A program made the position numbers and the translations under genes. From Ruminococcaceae bacterium UBA2806 (GTDB taxonomy: Bacteria > Bacillota > Clostridia > Oscillospirales > Acutalibacteraceae), in the NCBI GenBank assembly GCA_002351795.1, contig DEHG01000040.1, positions 2,934 to 9,733 on the forward strand: a DNA stretch of 6,800 nucleotides. Direction: 5' to 3'. A model generated the notes under the pieces. That model did no database searches and was not told the origin of the DNA. It saw only the letters and a list, made by a program, of their open reading frames with translations. Numbering within the stretch: position 1 is the stretch's first letter; every line of letters starts with the position of its first letter. Shown in pieces: positions 1 to 6,168 of the stretch.

Positions 1-896
1 CAGTTTTTGAAAAAGCCTTTTCCGGAGAAATTATCCTGAAAAACTCCGATGATGCCTTTCTGGATCTGAACGGGCTGACAGAGGAAAACATCGGAAAGGA
101 TATAACAGAAACTCTCGGAAAAAGTGAAGCGGATCTGTTTGATTACTACTACAGCTGTTATCAGGGACGAAAATACTATCTTAACTTTGTACGGAATTAT
201 CCAAAACAGCCTGATATTCTCTGGATCGTGGATGCAATAATTGATCTGTATACTATAAATCTTAACGGCATACTTCTCAGCAGACCGGAAAATTATCTAT
301 TGGACTCCTTCGGTCAGCAAAACGAATCGGAAAGAATAATGAACAGCTATTTCTTTGCCTGCGGAAGAATAAAGCTGACCGGAAACTCCGCATATTTTTC
401 TGATATAAATGATTATCTGACTATATTGTTAAATCAGAACAGAATAAGCAAAACCTGTATACTTGATTCCTGCATTTTCAGAAACTGCATACAGCGAAAA
501 ACATCTTCTGTCAGTATGATGCGCTATAGCGGTAATGCTTTATCCGCTTCATTTGACGGAAAAAGCATCAATGCAGAAAACTGTGACCGAACTATGCAAT
601 ATCATTATATCGCCGGAGTTTATCCGTTTATTATTGACGATGAAGTCAGAGAGGTACAGTTCTTCCTTATACCCTTTGATTCTGCGGGGATAATGAGCGA
701 AGAAGTCATCAGTCAGCTTACTCCGAGAGAAAACACCATACTCAGGCTTTCCGCCGAGGGGCTGAACCTTGCCCAGATCGCAAAGGCTCTGTGCATTTCC
801 GAGCATACCGCAAAAACCATTCTGTATAACAGCTTCCGCAAAATAGATGTAAATACAAAAACTGAAGCTATCCTCAAATTTTACGGTTTGAAATAA
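1..896 (+). CDS. LuxR-family transcriptional regulator with PAS-like N-terminal part (5' truncated by window edge)
   Basis: The frame is open from position 3 to the TAA at 894-896, giving 297 visible residues with no start in sight, so the gene begins outside the window. A GTG at 228 is only an internal codon; the 75 codons before it read as ordinary protein. The C-terminal 59 residues (from 717) form a LuxR/GerE helix-turn-helix: LTPRE opening, AEGLNLAQIAKAL as the first helices, ISEHTAKTILYNSFRKI as the recognition helix, then a final helix ending in KFYGLK. The N-terminal part resembles a PAS fold (NSDDAFLDLNGLTEENIGK near residues 14-32), and a second sensory segment may follow at about 115-230; both are inferred from pattern only. 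There is no receiver domain in the visible part. The protein is probably a cytoplasmic DNA-binding regulator responding to an unknown small-molecule or redox signal. metG downstream has its own promoter, so the two are probably not co-transcribed. The HTH call is firm; the ligand and targets are unknown. Confidence 0.85.
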   Translation, partial: VFEKAFSGEIILKNSDDAFLDLNGLTEENIGKDITETLGKSEADLFDYYYSCYQGRKYYLNFVRNYPKQPDILWIVDAIIDLYTINLNGILLSRPENYLLDSFGQQNESERIMNSYFFACGRIKLTGNSAYFSDINDYLTILLNQNRISKTCILDSCIFRNCIQRKTSSVSMMRYSGNALSASFDGKSINAENCDRTMQYHYIAGVYPFIIDDEVREVQFFLIPFDSAGIMSEEVISQLTPRENTILRLSAEGLNLAQIAKALCISEHTAKTILYNSFRKIDVNTKTEAILKFYGLK

Positions 897-954
897 TACA
901 GACGCCGGACAATGTATTATGCCTGTGCAACTGCTTTTTTTATCTGTCAAATCC

Positions 955-983
955 TTGATTAAAGGGGATGAATATGTTAAAAT
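955..983 (+). promoter_or_regulatory. SigA-type extended -10 promoter of metG
   Basis: The -35 box is TTGATT (955-960), the spacer is 17 bp, and the -10 box is TAAAAT (978-983), preceded by TG at 975-976, which makes an extended -10. Predicted transcription start is near 990, giving a leader of about 55 nt before the GTG at 1045. The leader is too short for a T-box or SAM riboswitch and shows no T-box sequence. The promoter lies inside the longer open frame that begins at 919, which argues against that upstream start. Confidence 0.7.
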
Positions 984-1044
984 AGTATTTGCGGTAAATA
1001 TTTTATCAGAAACCGAAATACTAAAAAGAAACGGGGGAATAGTT

Positions 1045-2994
1045 GTGCATAAGCATAACGGAGAGAAATTCTATATTACAACGCCGATATATTATCCTTC
1101 GGGAAATCCTCATATCGGTCATTGTTATACAACAACTGCCTGTGATTCTATCGCAAGATACAGAAGAATGCAGGGCTATGATGTAATGTTCCTTACAGGT
1201 ACGGATGAACACGGTCAGAAAATAGAACAAAAGGCCGCTGAAAAAGGCATTACTCCCAAGCAGTATGTTGACGAAATAGTGGAGATCTTCAAAAATCTCT
1301 GGAGTTATATGAATATCAGCTATGACAGGTATATCCGTACAACTGACGATTATCATATAGAATCCGTTCAGAAGATATTCAAGGATCTTTATGACAGAGG
1401 CTATATCTATAAAGGTGAATACAAGGGCAAATACTGTACTCCGTGCGAAAGCTTCTGGACAGAAAGCCAGCTTGTGGACGGAAAATGTCCCGACTGCGGC
1501 AGACCTGTCACAGATGCAAAGGAAGAGGCGTATTTTCTTAAAATGTCTCCCTTTGCCGACAGGATAGAAAAACTGCTTACAGAAACCGATTATCTACAGC
1601 CGAAAACAAGAGCTACCGAGCTTGTAAACAATTTTATCAAGCCCGGACTTGAAGATCTCTGCGTTTCAAGAACAAGCTTTACATGGGGCATACCGGTAAC
1701 GTTTGATGAAAAGCACGTTGTATATGTATGGATCGATGCGCTTTCAAACTATATAACCGCCCTTGGCTATGATAACGGCAGATATAATGATTACGATAAA
1801 TTCTGGCCGGCAGACGTCCACATGGTCGCTAAGGATATCATGCGTTTCCATGCCATCATCTGGCCTGCTATGCTTATGGCTCTTGATCTTCCGCTTCCAA
1901 AGCATCTTGCAGTTCATGGCTGGATAACTTTTGACGGCAAAAAAATGGGGAAATCTCTCGGAAACGTTGTTGATCCGTTCATGCTGGGTCAGCGCTATGG
2001 TGCGGACGCTATACGTTATCACATCATGAGAGAAATGGCTCTCGGCGCAGACAGCTCTTTCTCCAATGAAATAATGATAAACCGCATTAATACAGACCTT
2101 GCAAACGGACTCGGCAATCTCGTTTCAAGAACTGTAGCAATGGTTGAGAAATATTTCGGCGGCACTCTTCCCGAGGAAAGAGAGTCAGGCGAATTTGACG
2201 AGGATCTTATTAAAACAGCCACATCACTTTCAGACACAGTGGATGAATTTATAGACAAGACTCAGCTCAATAATGCCCTTGCAGAAATATTCAAGGTCGT
2301 ATCCCGTGCCAATAAATATATTGATGAGACTGCACCCTGGGTACTTGCAAAGGACGAGGGAAAGAGAATACGTCTTGCAACGGTTCTGTACAATCTGCTT
2401 GACACTATCCGTATCATCTCGACACTGCTTTCAGCATTCATGCCGACAACAATGCCGAAAATATGGGAACAGATCGGCGCAGGGGAATCTGATGTCAGCT
2501 ATGACAATGCCGCAGAATTCGGTATCCTGCCGCTCAATGTAACCGTTAAAAAGGGTGAGATCATCTTCCCGAGAATTGATGTTGAAAAGGAAATTGATGA
2601 ACTCAACAAGCTTATCAAGCCGGCTGAAACAAAGGCTGAGGAAAAACCTGCCGAAAAGCCCGAGGGTCTTGCCATGATAGGTATTGACGATTTTATGAAG
2701 GTAGAGCTTAAAGTTGCAAAGGTACTTACCTGTGAGCCTGTAAAGCGTTCCAAAAAGCTGCTGAAGCTTACTCTTGACGATGGTTCAGGAACAGACAGGA
2801 CAGTTGCAAGCGGCATCTCTCAGTATTACAAGCCGGAAGAACTTATTGGAAAGAGCGTCATTGTTGTATCCAATCTCAAACCGGCAAAGCTTTGCGGAGT
2901 CGAAAGCAACGGTATGATACTTGCAGCTGAAAAGGGTGAATCTGTCAATGTCATTTTTGTTGACGGCGCAGAACCCGGCAGCAGGGTAAGATAA
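1045..2994 (+). CDS. metG: Methionyl-tRNA synthetase (MetRS, EC 6.1.1.10)
   Basis: This cytoplasmic class I synthetase charges tRNA-Met and initiator tRNA with methionine, using ATP. The chosen start is GTG at 1045, with GGGGG at 1033-1037 as ribosome site (7-nt gap). It yields 649 residues beginning MHKHNGEKFYITTPIYYPSG, the usual MetRS N-terminus. An open frame reaches back to an ATG at 919, but that stretch contains the promoter and is not family-like. Visible motifs: HIGH at 23-26; zinc knuckle cysteines 131, 134, 148 and 151 (CTPC and CPDC); WIDALSNY at 229-236; KMSKS loop present as KMGKS at 300-304; anticodon-binding helical domain at about 350-520; a Lys/Glu/Ala linker; and a C-terminal EMAP-II-type tRNA-binding domain at 544-649 (SNLKPAKLCGVESNGMILAA). 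That is the normal length and layout for the dimeric Firmicute form. The gene looks intact and monocistronic between the 955-983 promoter and the 3019-3045 hairpin. Confidence 0.97.
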   Translation: MHKHNGEKFYITTPIYYPSGNPHIGHCYTTTACDSIARYRRMQGYDVMFLTGTDEHGQKIEQKAAEKGITPKQYVDEIVEIFKNLWSYMNISYDRYIRTTDDYHIESVQKIFKDLYDRGYIYKGEYKGKYCTPCESFWTESQLVDGKCPDCGRPVTDAKEEAYFLKMSPFADRIEKLLTETDYLQPKTRATELVNNFIKPGLEDLCVSRTSFTWGIPVTFDEKHVVYVWIDALSNYITALGYDNGRYNDYDKFWPADVHMVAKDIMRFHAIIWPAMLMALDLPLPKHLAVHGWITFDGKKMGKSLGNVVDPFMLGQRYGADAIRYHIMREMALGADSSFSNEIMINRINTDLANGLGNLVSRTVAMVEKYFGGTLPEERESGEFDEDLIKTATSLSDTVDEFIDKTQLNNALAEIFKVVSRANKYIDETAPWVLAKDEGKRIRLATVLYNLLDTIRIISTLLSAFMPTTMPKIWEQIGAGESDVSYDNAAEFGILPLNVTVKKGEIIFPRIDVEKEIDELNKLIKPAETKAEEKPAEKPEGLAMIGIDDFMKVELKVAKVLTCEPVKRSKKLLKLTLDDGSGTDRTVASGISQYYKPEELIGKSVIVVSNLKPAKLCGVESNGMILAAEKGESVNVIFVDGAEPGSRVR

Positions 2995-3011
2995 TTATTA
3001 TACAAATATAC

Positions 3012-3051
3012 AAAAATCGGGGCTGCCACATCTGTGACAGTCCCCTGTTTT
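3012..3051. terminator. Probable bidirectional Rho-independent terminator between convergent metG and the YkuD-like gene
   Basis: GGGGCTG (3019-3025) pairs with CAG-CCCC (3038-3045, one bulged T at 3041), and an inner CAC/GTG pairing closes a 4-nt loop. On the plus strand it is followed by TGTTTT, and on the minus strand by ATTTTTG (3011-3017). The longer T run on the minus strand suggests it works best for the minus-strand gene, whose stop codon lies at 3051-3053. The stem has a bulge and an inner mismatch but is G+C-rich. Confidence 0.75.
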
Positions 3052-4058
3052 CATGCCATTATGCATATCATTGCTATGCTGTCCTTATCAAGCCATTCAA
3101 GTATTGTCAGCATCTCGCTCTCAGGAAGTGCAATGCCGCCCTCTGTCGGCGCATTTCCGCAATACATGAATACAGATGATGAAAGATCCGATTTGATATT
3201 TGAAGTATTATAGTTTACAACAATACCGCATTTATACGCTTCTGTTTCCGTTATCATATGTATGGCGCTTGACCAATCCTTCCGGTCTGTGCCCTCAACC
3301 TTTGTATTATAAAATGCAGAACCCGGATCGTTTACCCAGTAGGTATCATCTGTAATCTCAAACATTGAATATGTGCTGTCAGGCTTCTGACCGATATAAA
3401 AGCCCTGTCCGAGAGTATAGAATCCAAGCGGGGATTTCTTTGACCCCGGTGTAACTTCATATGCCGGCCCGTTCTCACCTATAAAGGCATTCTCGCTGAA
3501 TTTTTTGCCGTCGCCGGAAATATTCCACCAGATCCCGTTATCACCCTTCTGATAACAATAAATATCAGCCTTTCCGCCTTCTGTTGCATCAACTGCAATA
3601 AAATGATCACCGTAAAGAATGTCAAAATCAAAGCCGTAATCAGTAATAAACTCTTCCATTTCCTTTGGCTGGTCGGTGCTGTTTTCAGGCTGCTGAAGTA
3701 TCAGTTTATCCTTGAACGATACAGTATCACCGGGCTTTGTTTCAGTCTTTGACTGTTCCGCCTTTGAGGATTCCTCCTTCTTTTCATCTGCGGATGACTC
3801 TGTTTTTTGTGATGTTTCCTCAGATGTCTTTGCAGAGCTTTCAGAAGATACCTGACTTGATTCTTCCTTTTTGGACTCCTGCTTTTTATCCTCTTCAGAT
3901 GATTCCTGCTTGGGCTTTGCTTCACCGCCGTACAGCTCGGGCGGGATGATAGAGCCTCCTGTATTAAGATCTACTGCAAGGACAGCTACTGCCGCAAGTG
4001 ATCCCGCAAGCAAAAGTGACAGAAATATCTCAGCAATTACAAATGTTGGTTTTTTCAT
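3051..4058 (-). CDS. Membrane-anchored L,D-transpeptidase (YkuD)-like protein with altered catalytic residues
   Basis: ATG at 4058 is preferred: ATGGGGAAGAAT precedes it and the product starts MKKPTFVIAEIFLSLLLAGS, a typical signal anchor. An upstream ATG at 4094 would add 12 residues. From the 4058 start (335 aa): transmembrane anchor at 5-29; Lys/Glu/Ser/Thr-rich linker at 47-110 that could span the cell wall; YkuD-like domain at about 150-335 with KKSPLGFYTLG (207-217), YWVNDPGSAFYN (240-251), DWSSAIHMI (261-269) and VNYNT (281-285). Family members crosslink peptidoglycan stem peptides through a Cys in a TAGC-type motif, helped by a His shortly before it. Here the matching stretches read VFMYCG (296-301) and TEGGIALPE (305-313), so the expected His is Tyr299 and the expected Cys is Gly308. 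The protein may therefore bind but not crosslink peptidoglycan, or Cys300 may be used; this is inference. It is transcribed alone from the 4135-4163 promoter. Fold assignment is fairly sure; function is open. Confidence 0.82.
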   Translation of the reverse strand: MKKPTFVIAEIFLSLLLAGSLAAVAVLAVDLNTGGSIIPPELYGGEAKPKQESSEEDKKQESKKEESSQVSSESSAKTSEETSQKTESSADEKKEESSKAEQSKTETKPGDTVSFKDKLILQQPENSTDQPKEMEEFITDYGFDFDILYGDHFIAVDATEGGKADIYCYQKGDNGIWWNISGDGKKFSENAFIGENGPAYEVTPGSKKSPLGFYTLGQGFYIGQKPDSTYSMFEITDDTYWVNDPGSAFYNTKVEGTDRKDWSSAIHMITETEAYKCGIVVNYNTSNIKSDLSSSVFMYCGNAPTEGGIALPESEMLTILEWLDKDSIAMICIMA

Positions 4059-4134
4059 ATTCTTCCCCATCCTGTCTTTTATTATCCACGACATAAAATG
4101 CCTGCATCCTTATAGTTTCATATATACATATCAT

Positions 4135-4163
4135 ATTATAATATTTTTTTTGCCGTTTGTAAA
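4135..4163 (-). promoter_or_regulatory. SigA-type promoter of the YkuD-like gene
   Basis: Read on the minus strand, TTTACA (4163-4158) is followed by a 17-bp spacer and a perfect TATAAT (4140-4135). Predicted transcription start is near 4128, about 70 nt before the preferred ATG at 4058 and 34 nt before the alternative at 4094, so it does not decide between the two. Confidence 0.75.
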
Positions 4164-4267
4164 TACCTCAGATCAGTCTGCACCCTCTTTTTATTGTTCA
4201 ATTATATTTTAATCAAAGTTATTTTTTATGCATTTTATATATAAACAGAATAATGATAATAATGAAG

Positions 4268-4317
4268 GTCATTTACATACAATTTATAGAACAGTATGTC
4301 ATTTTAATGCAATTTAT
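4268..4317. repeat. Two imperfect 20-bp direct repeats in the divergent intergenic region
   Basis: GTCATTTACATACAATTTAT (4268-4287) and GTCATTTTAATGCAATTTAT (4298-4317) match at 17 of 20 positions and start exactly 30 bp apart. They lie between the two divergent promoters. Their CAATTTAT ends resemble the CAATTTGT at 4353-4360. They could be binding sites on successive helical faces (30 bp is about three turns) or decayed repeats. The A+T-rich context lowers certainty. Confidence 0.5.
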
Positions 4318-4325
4318 TATTCCAT

Positions 4326-4442
4326 CATTTGTCAACAAAAGGTATTTTTTGGCAATTTGTTTATATAACGACCTATAATAAGTACAAATTTGCCAAATTT
4401 TTAAATATTAAGGAAAAAATTGGCGATTGTACAATAAATTGG
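4326..4442. promoter_or_regulatory. Cluster of inverted repeats upstream of the WYL promoter (candidate operators)
   Basis: TTGGCAATTTGT (4349-4360) faces ACAAATTTGCCAA (4384-4396), an inverted repeat differing by one inserted base; a TATAAT sits between the arms at 4374-4379. A third related copy, TTGGCGATTGT (4420-4430), overlaps the perfect palindrome ATTGTACAAT (4426-4435). CATTTGTCAA (4326-4335) is the exact reverse complement of TTGACAAATG (4454-4463), which contains the -35 box of the WYL promoter. The pattern suggests protein binding, with the nearby WYL regulator as the obvious candidate; this is inference. The stretch has no convincing gene. Confidence 0.5.
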
Positions 4443-4453
4443 ATAGGTAATTT

Positions 4454-4482
4454 TTGACAAATGTTCAAATTTGATTTATAAT
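4454..4482 (+). promoter_or_regulatory. Perfect-consensus SigA promoter of the WYL regulator gene
   Basis: TTGACA (4454-4459), 17-bp spacer, TATAAT (4477-4482): both boxes and the spacing match the vegetative sigma consensus exactly. Predicted transcription start is near 4489, giving a leader of about 36 nt. The spacer contains a perfect 10-bp palindrome, TCAAATTTGA (4465-4474). A promoter this strong for a regulator is usually held down by repression. Confidence 0.85.
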
Positions 4483-4512
4483 AGTGTTAGAAACACAAAA
4501 TACACATTATAA
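4476..4512. promoter_or_regulatory. Inverted repeats over the -10 box and start site of the WYL gene (candidate operator)
   Basis: TTATAATAGTGT (4476-4487) and ACACATTATAA (4502-4512) are inverted arms differing by one extra base, with the -10 box inside the left arm. Nested within is GTGTT-AGA-AACAC (4484-4496), a perfect 5-bp inverted repeat over the expected transcription start. A protein bound here would block RNA polymerase, so autorepression is plausible but unproven. The right arm ends just before the GGGGG ribosome site at 4513-4517. Confidence 0.5.
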
Positions 4513-4524
4513 GGGGGAATTGAT

Positions 4525-5736
4525 ATGGCACGAAAGAAAAATCAGAAGATCAAAACTTTACGGGTTCTTGACCTTCTGAGAAATCATGTTGGTGAAAATG
4601 ATGCTATCACCACAAAACAACTCGGACTTGCCCTTTTGGAGGAGGGCATCCCCTGTGACAGGCGTACTTTGATAGACGATATTGAAACATTATCAGCATA
4701 CATTATTGACAATCCAGAATATGATTTCCGAATTAAAGTAATAAGTACGAATAAGGGAAATGCTTATTATACCGTCCCTAAACCATCTGCTGTAAGTGAA
4801 GAATTTTCAGAAAAAGAATTAAAAAGTCTTATCAATGGGATAAACAATCTCCGACTGACCGAGGAGATAAACAAAGCAGACGCAAAAACGATCAAAGAAA
4901 AGCTTGTTCTGCTTGCTCCTGAAAGCAAAAGAGGCAAGCTCTCACAATACGCCGAAGATGACAGCAGTTATCCCCTTGACACAGTTGCTGCGAAGATACT
5001 TATTGATTCCATTAACTCACTCACCTTTATGAAGGGAAAAACCTCTAACCGTATCATTGACACTATTATTAATATGTCAGACCAGCAGGATAAAGAGGCT
5101 TTGATCTCAGAAAAGAACAGTCCAATGTACAAAGGGCACGTCAGCGACAGCATCACGCTGTATGATATCGACAAGATATTCCGTGCTATAGATAATCAGA
5201 CCAAGATTTCATTCAGGTATTTTGACCTCGACGAGAACAGGAATAAGATTTTCAGACATAAAGGAATGCGTTATACAGTTGAACCCCTTACACTGACACC
5301 CAACGATAATCATTATTATCTGTTATGCTATGATGAGCAGACTGAAAGCAAAATAAAAACTTATCGGATAGACCGCATGAGCGATATTGACGCAAAGCTT
5401 GGCGGCGAGCCTATTTCAGATAATGCAAAAAAGCTCAGGGCAGCTATGCCGTCACAAACCAGTCAGGTTTTCAGAATGTATAACGGACCTGTACGAAAAG
5501 TAACTCTTGAGTTTTCCGACAAGCTTATAGGAAATGTATTCGATAAATTCGGTGCAGATACAAAGATCATCCGAACCGATGATCACACCTGCCGCATTAC
5601 AGAGGAAATACAGATAAGTCCCCCGTTCCTCGGCTGGCTGTTCCAGTTTACAGGAGATATGAAGATCATTTCTCCGCAGGATGTTATCGAGCATTACACC
5701 AATAAATGCGCTTCTATCTGTGGTTTTGAATCCTGA
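4525..5736 (+). CDS. WYL-domain helix-turn-helix transcriptional regulator
   Basis: ATG at 4525 is preceded by GGGGG (4513-4517) with a 7-nt gap. The product is 403 aa. Domains in order: winged helix-turn-helix at about 8-85 (DRRTLIDDIETL as recognition helix, NKGNAYYTV as wing); a helical linker at about 92-200; WYL domain at about 211-290, with HYYLLCYD (263-270) in the place of the signature and YRIDRM (280-285); and a C-terminal WCX extension at about 323-395 (VTLEF, then EIQISPPFLGWLFQF). Proteins of this type bind DNA and sense a nucleic acid or small ligand through the WYL fold; several control DNA-damage, phage-defence or CRISPR loci. It is longer than the usual 310-340 aa because the linker seems duplicated (LINGINNL at 102-109, LIDSINSL at 159-166). 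It is monocistronic, with its own strong promoter and terminator. Palindromes at the promoter suggest autoregulation. The target is unknown; no defence gene adjoins it. Confidence 0.92.
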   Translation: MARKKNQKIKTLRVLDLLRNHVGENDAITTKQLGLALLEEGIPCDRRTLIDDIETLSAYIIDNPEYDFRIKVISTNKGNAYYTVPKPSAVSEEFSEKELKSLINGINNLRLTEEINKADAKTIKEKLVLLAPESKRGKLSQYAEDDSSYPLDTVAAKILIDSINSLTFMKGKTSNRIIDTIINMSDQQDKEALISEKNSPMYKGHVSDSITLYDIDKIFRAIDNQTKISFRYFDLDENRNKIFRHKGMRYTVEPLTLTPNDNHYYLLCYDEQTESKIKTYRIDRMSDIDAKLGGEPISDNAKKLRAAMPSQTSQVFRMYNGPVRKVTLEFSDKLIGNVFDKFGADTKIIRTDDHTCRITEEIQISPPFLGWLFQFTGDMKIISPQDVIEHYTNKCASICGFES

Positions 5737-5768
5737 AGCAAATCATTTGTAAATTAACGAATTTAAAC

Positions 5769-5813
5769 AGCGATCCCGCTCCGACCTGTCAATGCGGGAT
5801 CGCTTAATTTTTT
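5769..5813 (+). terminator. Strong Rho-independent terminator of the WYL gene
   Basis: AGCGATCCCGC (5769-5779) pairs perfectly over 11 bp with GCGGGATCGCT (5794-5804) around a 14-nt loop. TAATTTTTT follows on the plus strand. It lies 33 bp after the WYL stop codon. On the minus strand the stem is followed by the weaker TGTTTAAATT, so it may also serve the convergent Rpn-like gene, whose stop is at 5818-5820. Confidence 0.92.
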
Positions 5814-5817
5814 GTTT

Positions 5818-6168
5818 TCACTCAGAAAGAAGTTTTTCAATTTCCTTCTCAGACTTTCCCTCTGAACGCCATTTTTTAATGCTCCAAGCCACAAATTCAA
5901 TACGACCTTCCGCACTACCTTCCGCACGGCCTATTTCTATTCCTTCTTTTCGGGCACCGCTCAGGGTCGAAGCTTCATCATGCAGACGTTTTTCACGGTA
6001 GTATACATCCCACTTCAATTGTTCATCTGCACTGAGTTCTCTCAGTTTAAAGATAACCTCTTTCACTTCCGGTATAGATGTTTCCTTCTGAATATCCATA
6101 AGATCACCTTCCGTTTCTGCATTAATAAGATCAAGATTCAATTTCAATATTTTTGTATTCCTGTCCAT
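5818..6168 (-). CDS. Stand-alone C-terminal region of an Rpn-type (PD-(D/E)XK 'transposase'-family) nuclease; nuclease domain absent
   Basis: The ATG at 6168 has GGAG (6181-6178) as ribosome site with a 9-nt gap; the product is 116 aa. The sequence matches the tail of Rpn/PD-(D/E)XK nuclease-family transposase proteins as I know them: a helical stretch with IPEVKEVIFKLRELSADEQ (32-50), YYREKRLHDEAS (56-67), the Gly/Glu spacer repeat GARKEGIEIGRAEGSAEGR (71-89), and a short end helix EGKSEKEIEKLL (103-114). Intact members are about 270-310 aa, and the N-terminal catalytic half is missing. No remnant of it is readable in the roughly 120 bp upstream, which is A+T-rich and carries a possible promoter. 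It is either a degraded gene or a functional small protein. In E. coli, rpn genes have an internal start that yields a C-terminal antitoxin (RpnS) that inhibits the full nuclease, so a free tail could act similarly; that is inference. A 19-bp stretch at codons 94-100 recurs at the start codon. Confidence 0.72.
   Translation of the reverse strand: MDRNTKILKLNLDLINAETEGDLMDIQKETSIPEVKEVIFKLRELSADEQLKWDVYYREKRLHDEASTLSGARKEGIEIGRAEGSAEGRIEFVAWSIKKWRSEGKSEKEIEKLLSE
5869..5887 (-). repeat. 19-bp exact direct repeat, copy 1 (inside the Rpn-like coding region)
   Basis: On the minus strand this reads TTGGAGCATTAAAAAATGG and encodes WSIKKW (residues 95-100). It is identical to the copy at 6165-6183, 296 bp away. 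The flanks are not similar over any obvious length. Confidence 0.85.

Noticed and set aside
893..941. Possible terminator after the LuxR gene: ATAATAC (893-899) and GTATTAT (914-920), then seven T at 935-941
   Set aside because: The stem is A+T-only and overlaps the stop codon, and the T run starts 14 nt after it; not a credible intrinsic terminator.
549..950. 133-codon minus-strand open frame opposite the LuxR gene
   Set aside because: It is antisense to a well-supported HTH coding region, has no family resemblance, and would cross the intergenic metG leader.
984..1044. T-box or SAM riboswitch controlling metG
   Set aside because: The leader from the predicted start is about 55 nt, with no T-box sequence, no antiterminator and no terminator before the gene.
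3701..3949. Open frames on both strands over the Lys/Glu/Ser-rich linker of the YkuD-like gene
   Set aside because: They are by-products of a low-complexity coding segment and have no ribosome sites or family pattern.
4263..4379. Plus-strand 38-codon frame starting ATGAAGGTC in the divergent region
   Set aside because: No ribosome site, A+T-driven composition, and it overlaps the repeat cluster.
4268..4512. CRISPR array or Cas13d-type locus next to the WYL gene
   Set aside because: The repeats are short, imperfect and unevenly spaced, with no spacer-repeat alternation, and no cas gene is present. The WYL protein has a winged HTH and looks like an ordinary regulator, so a CRISPR link cannot be supported here.
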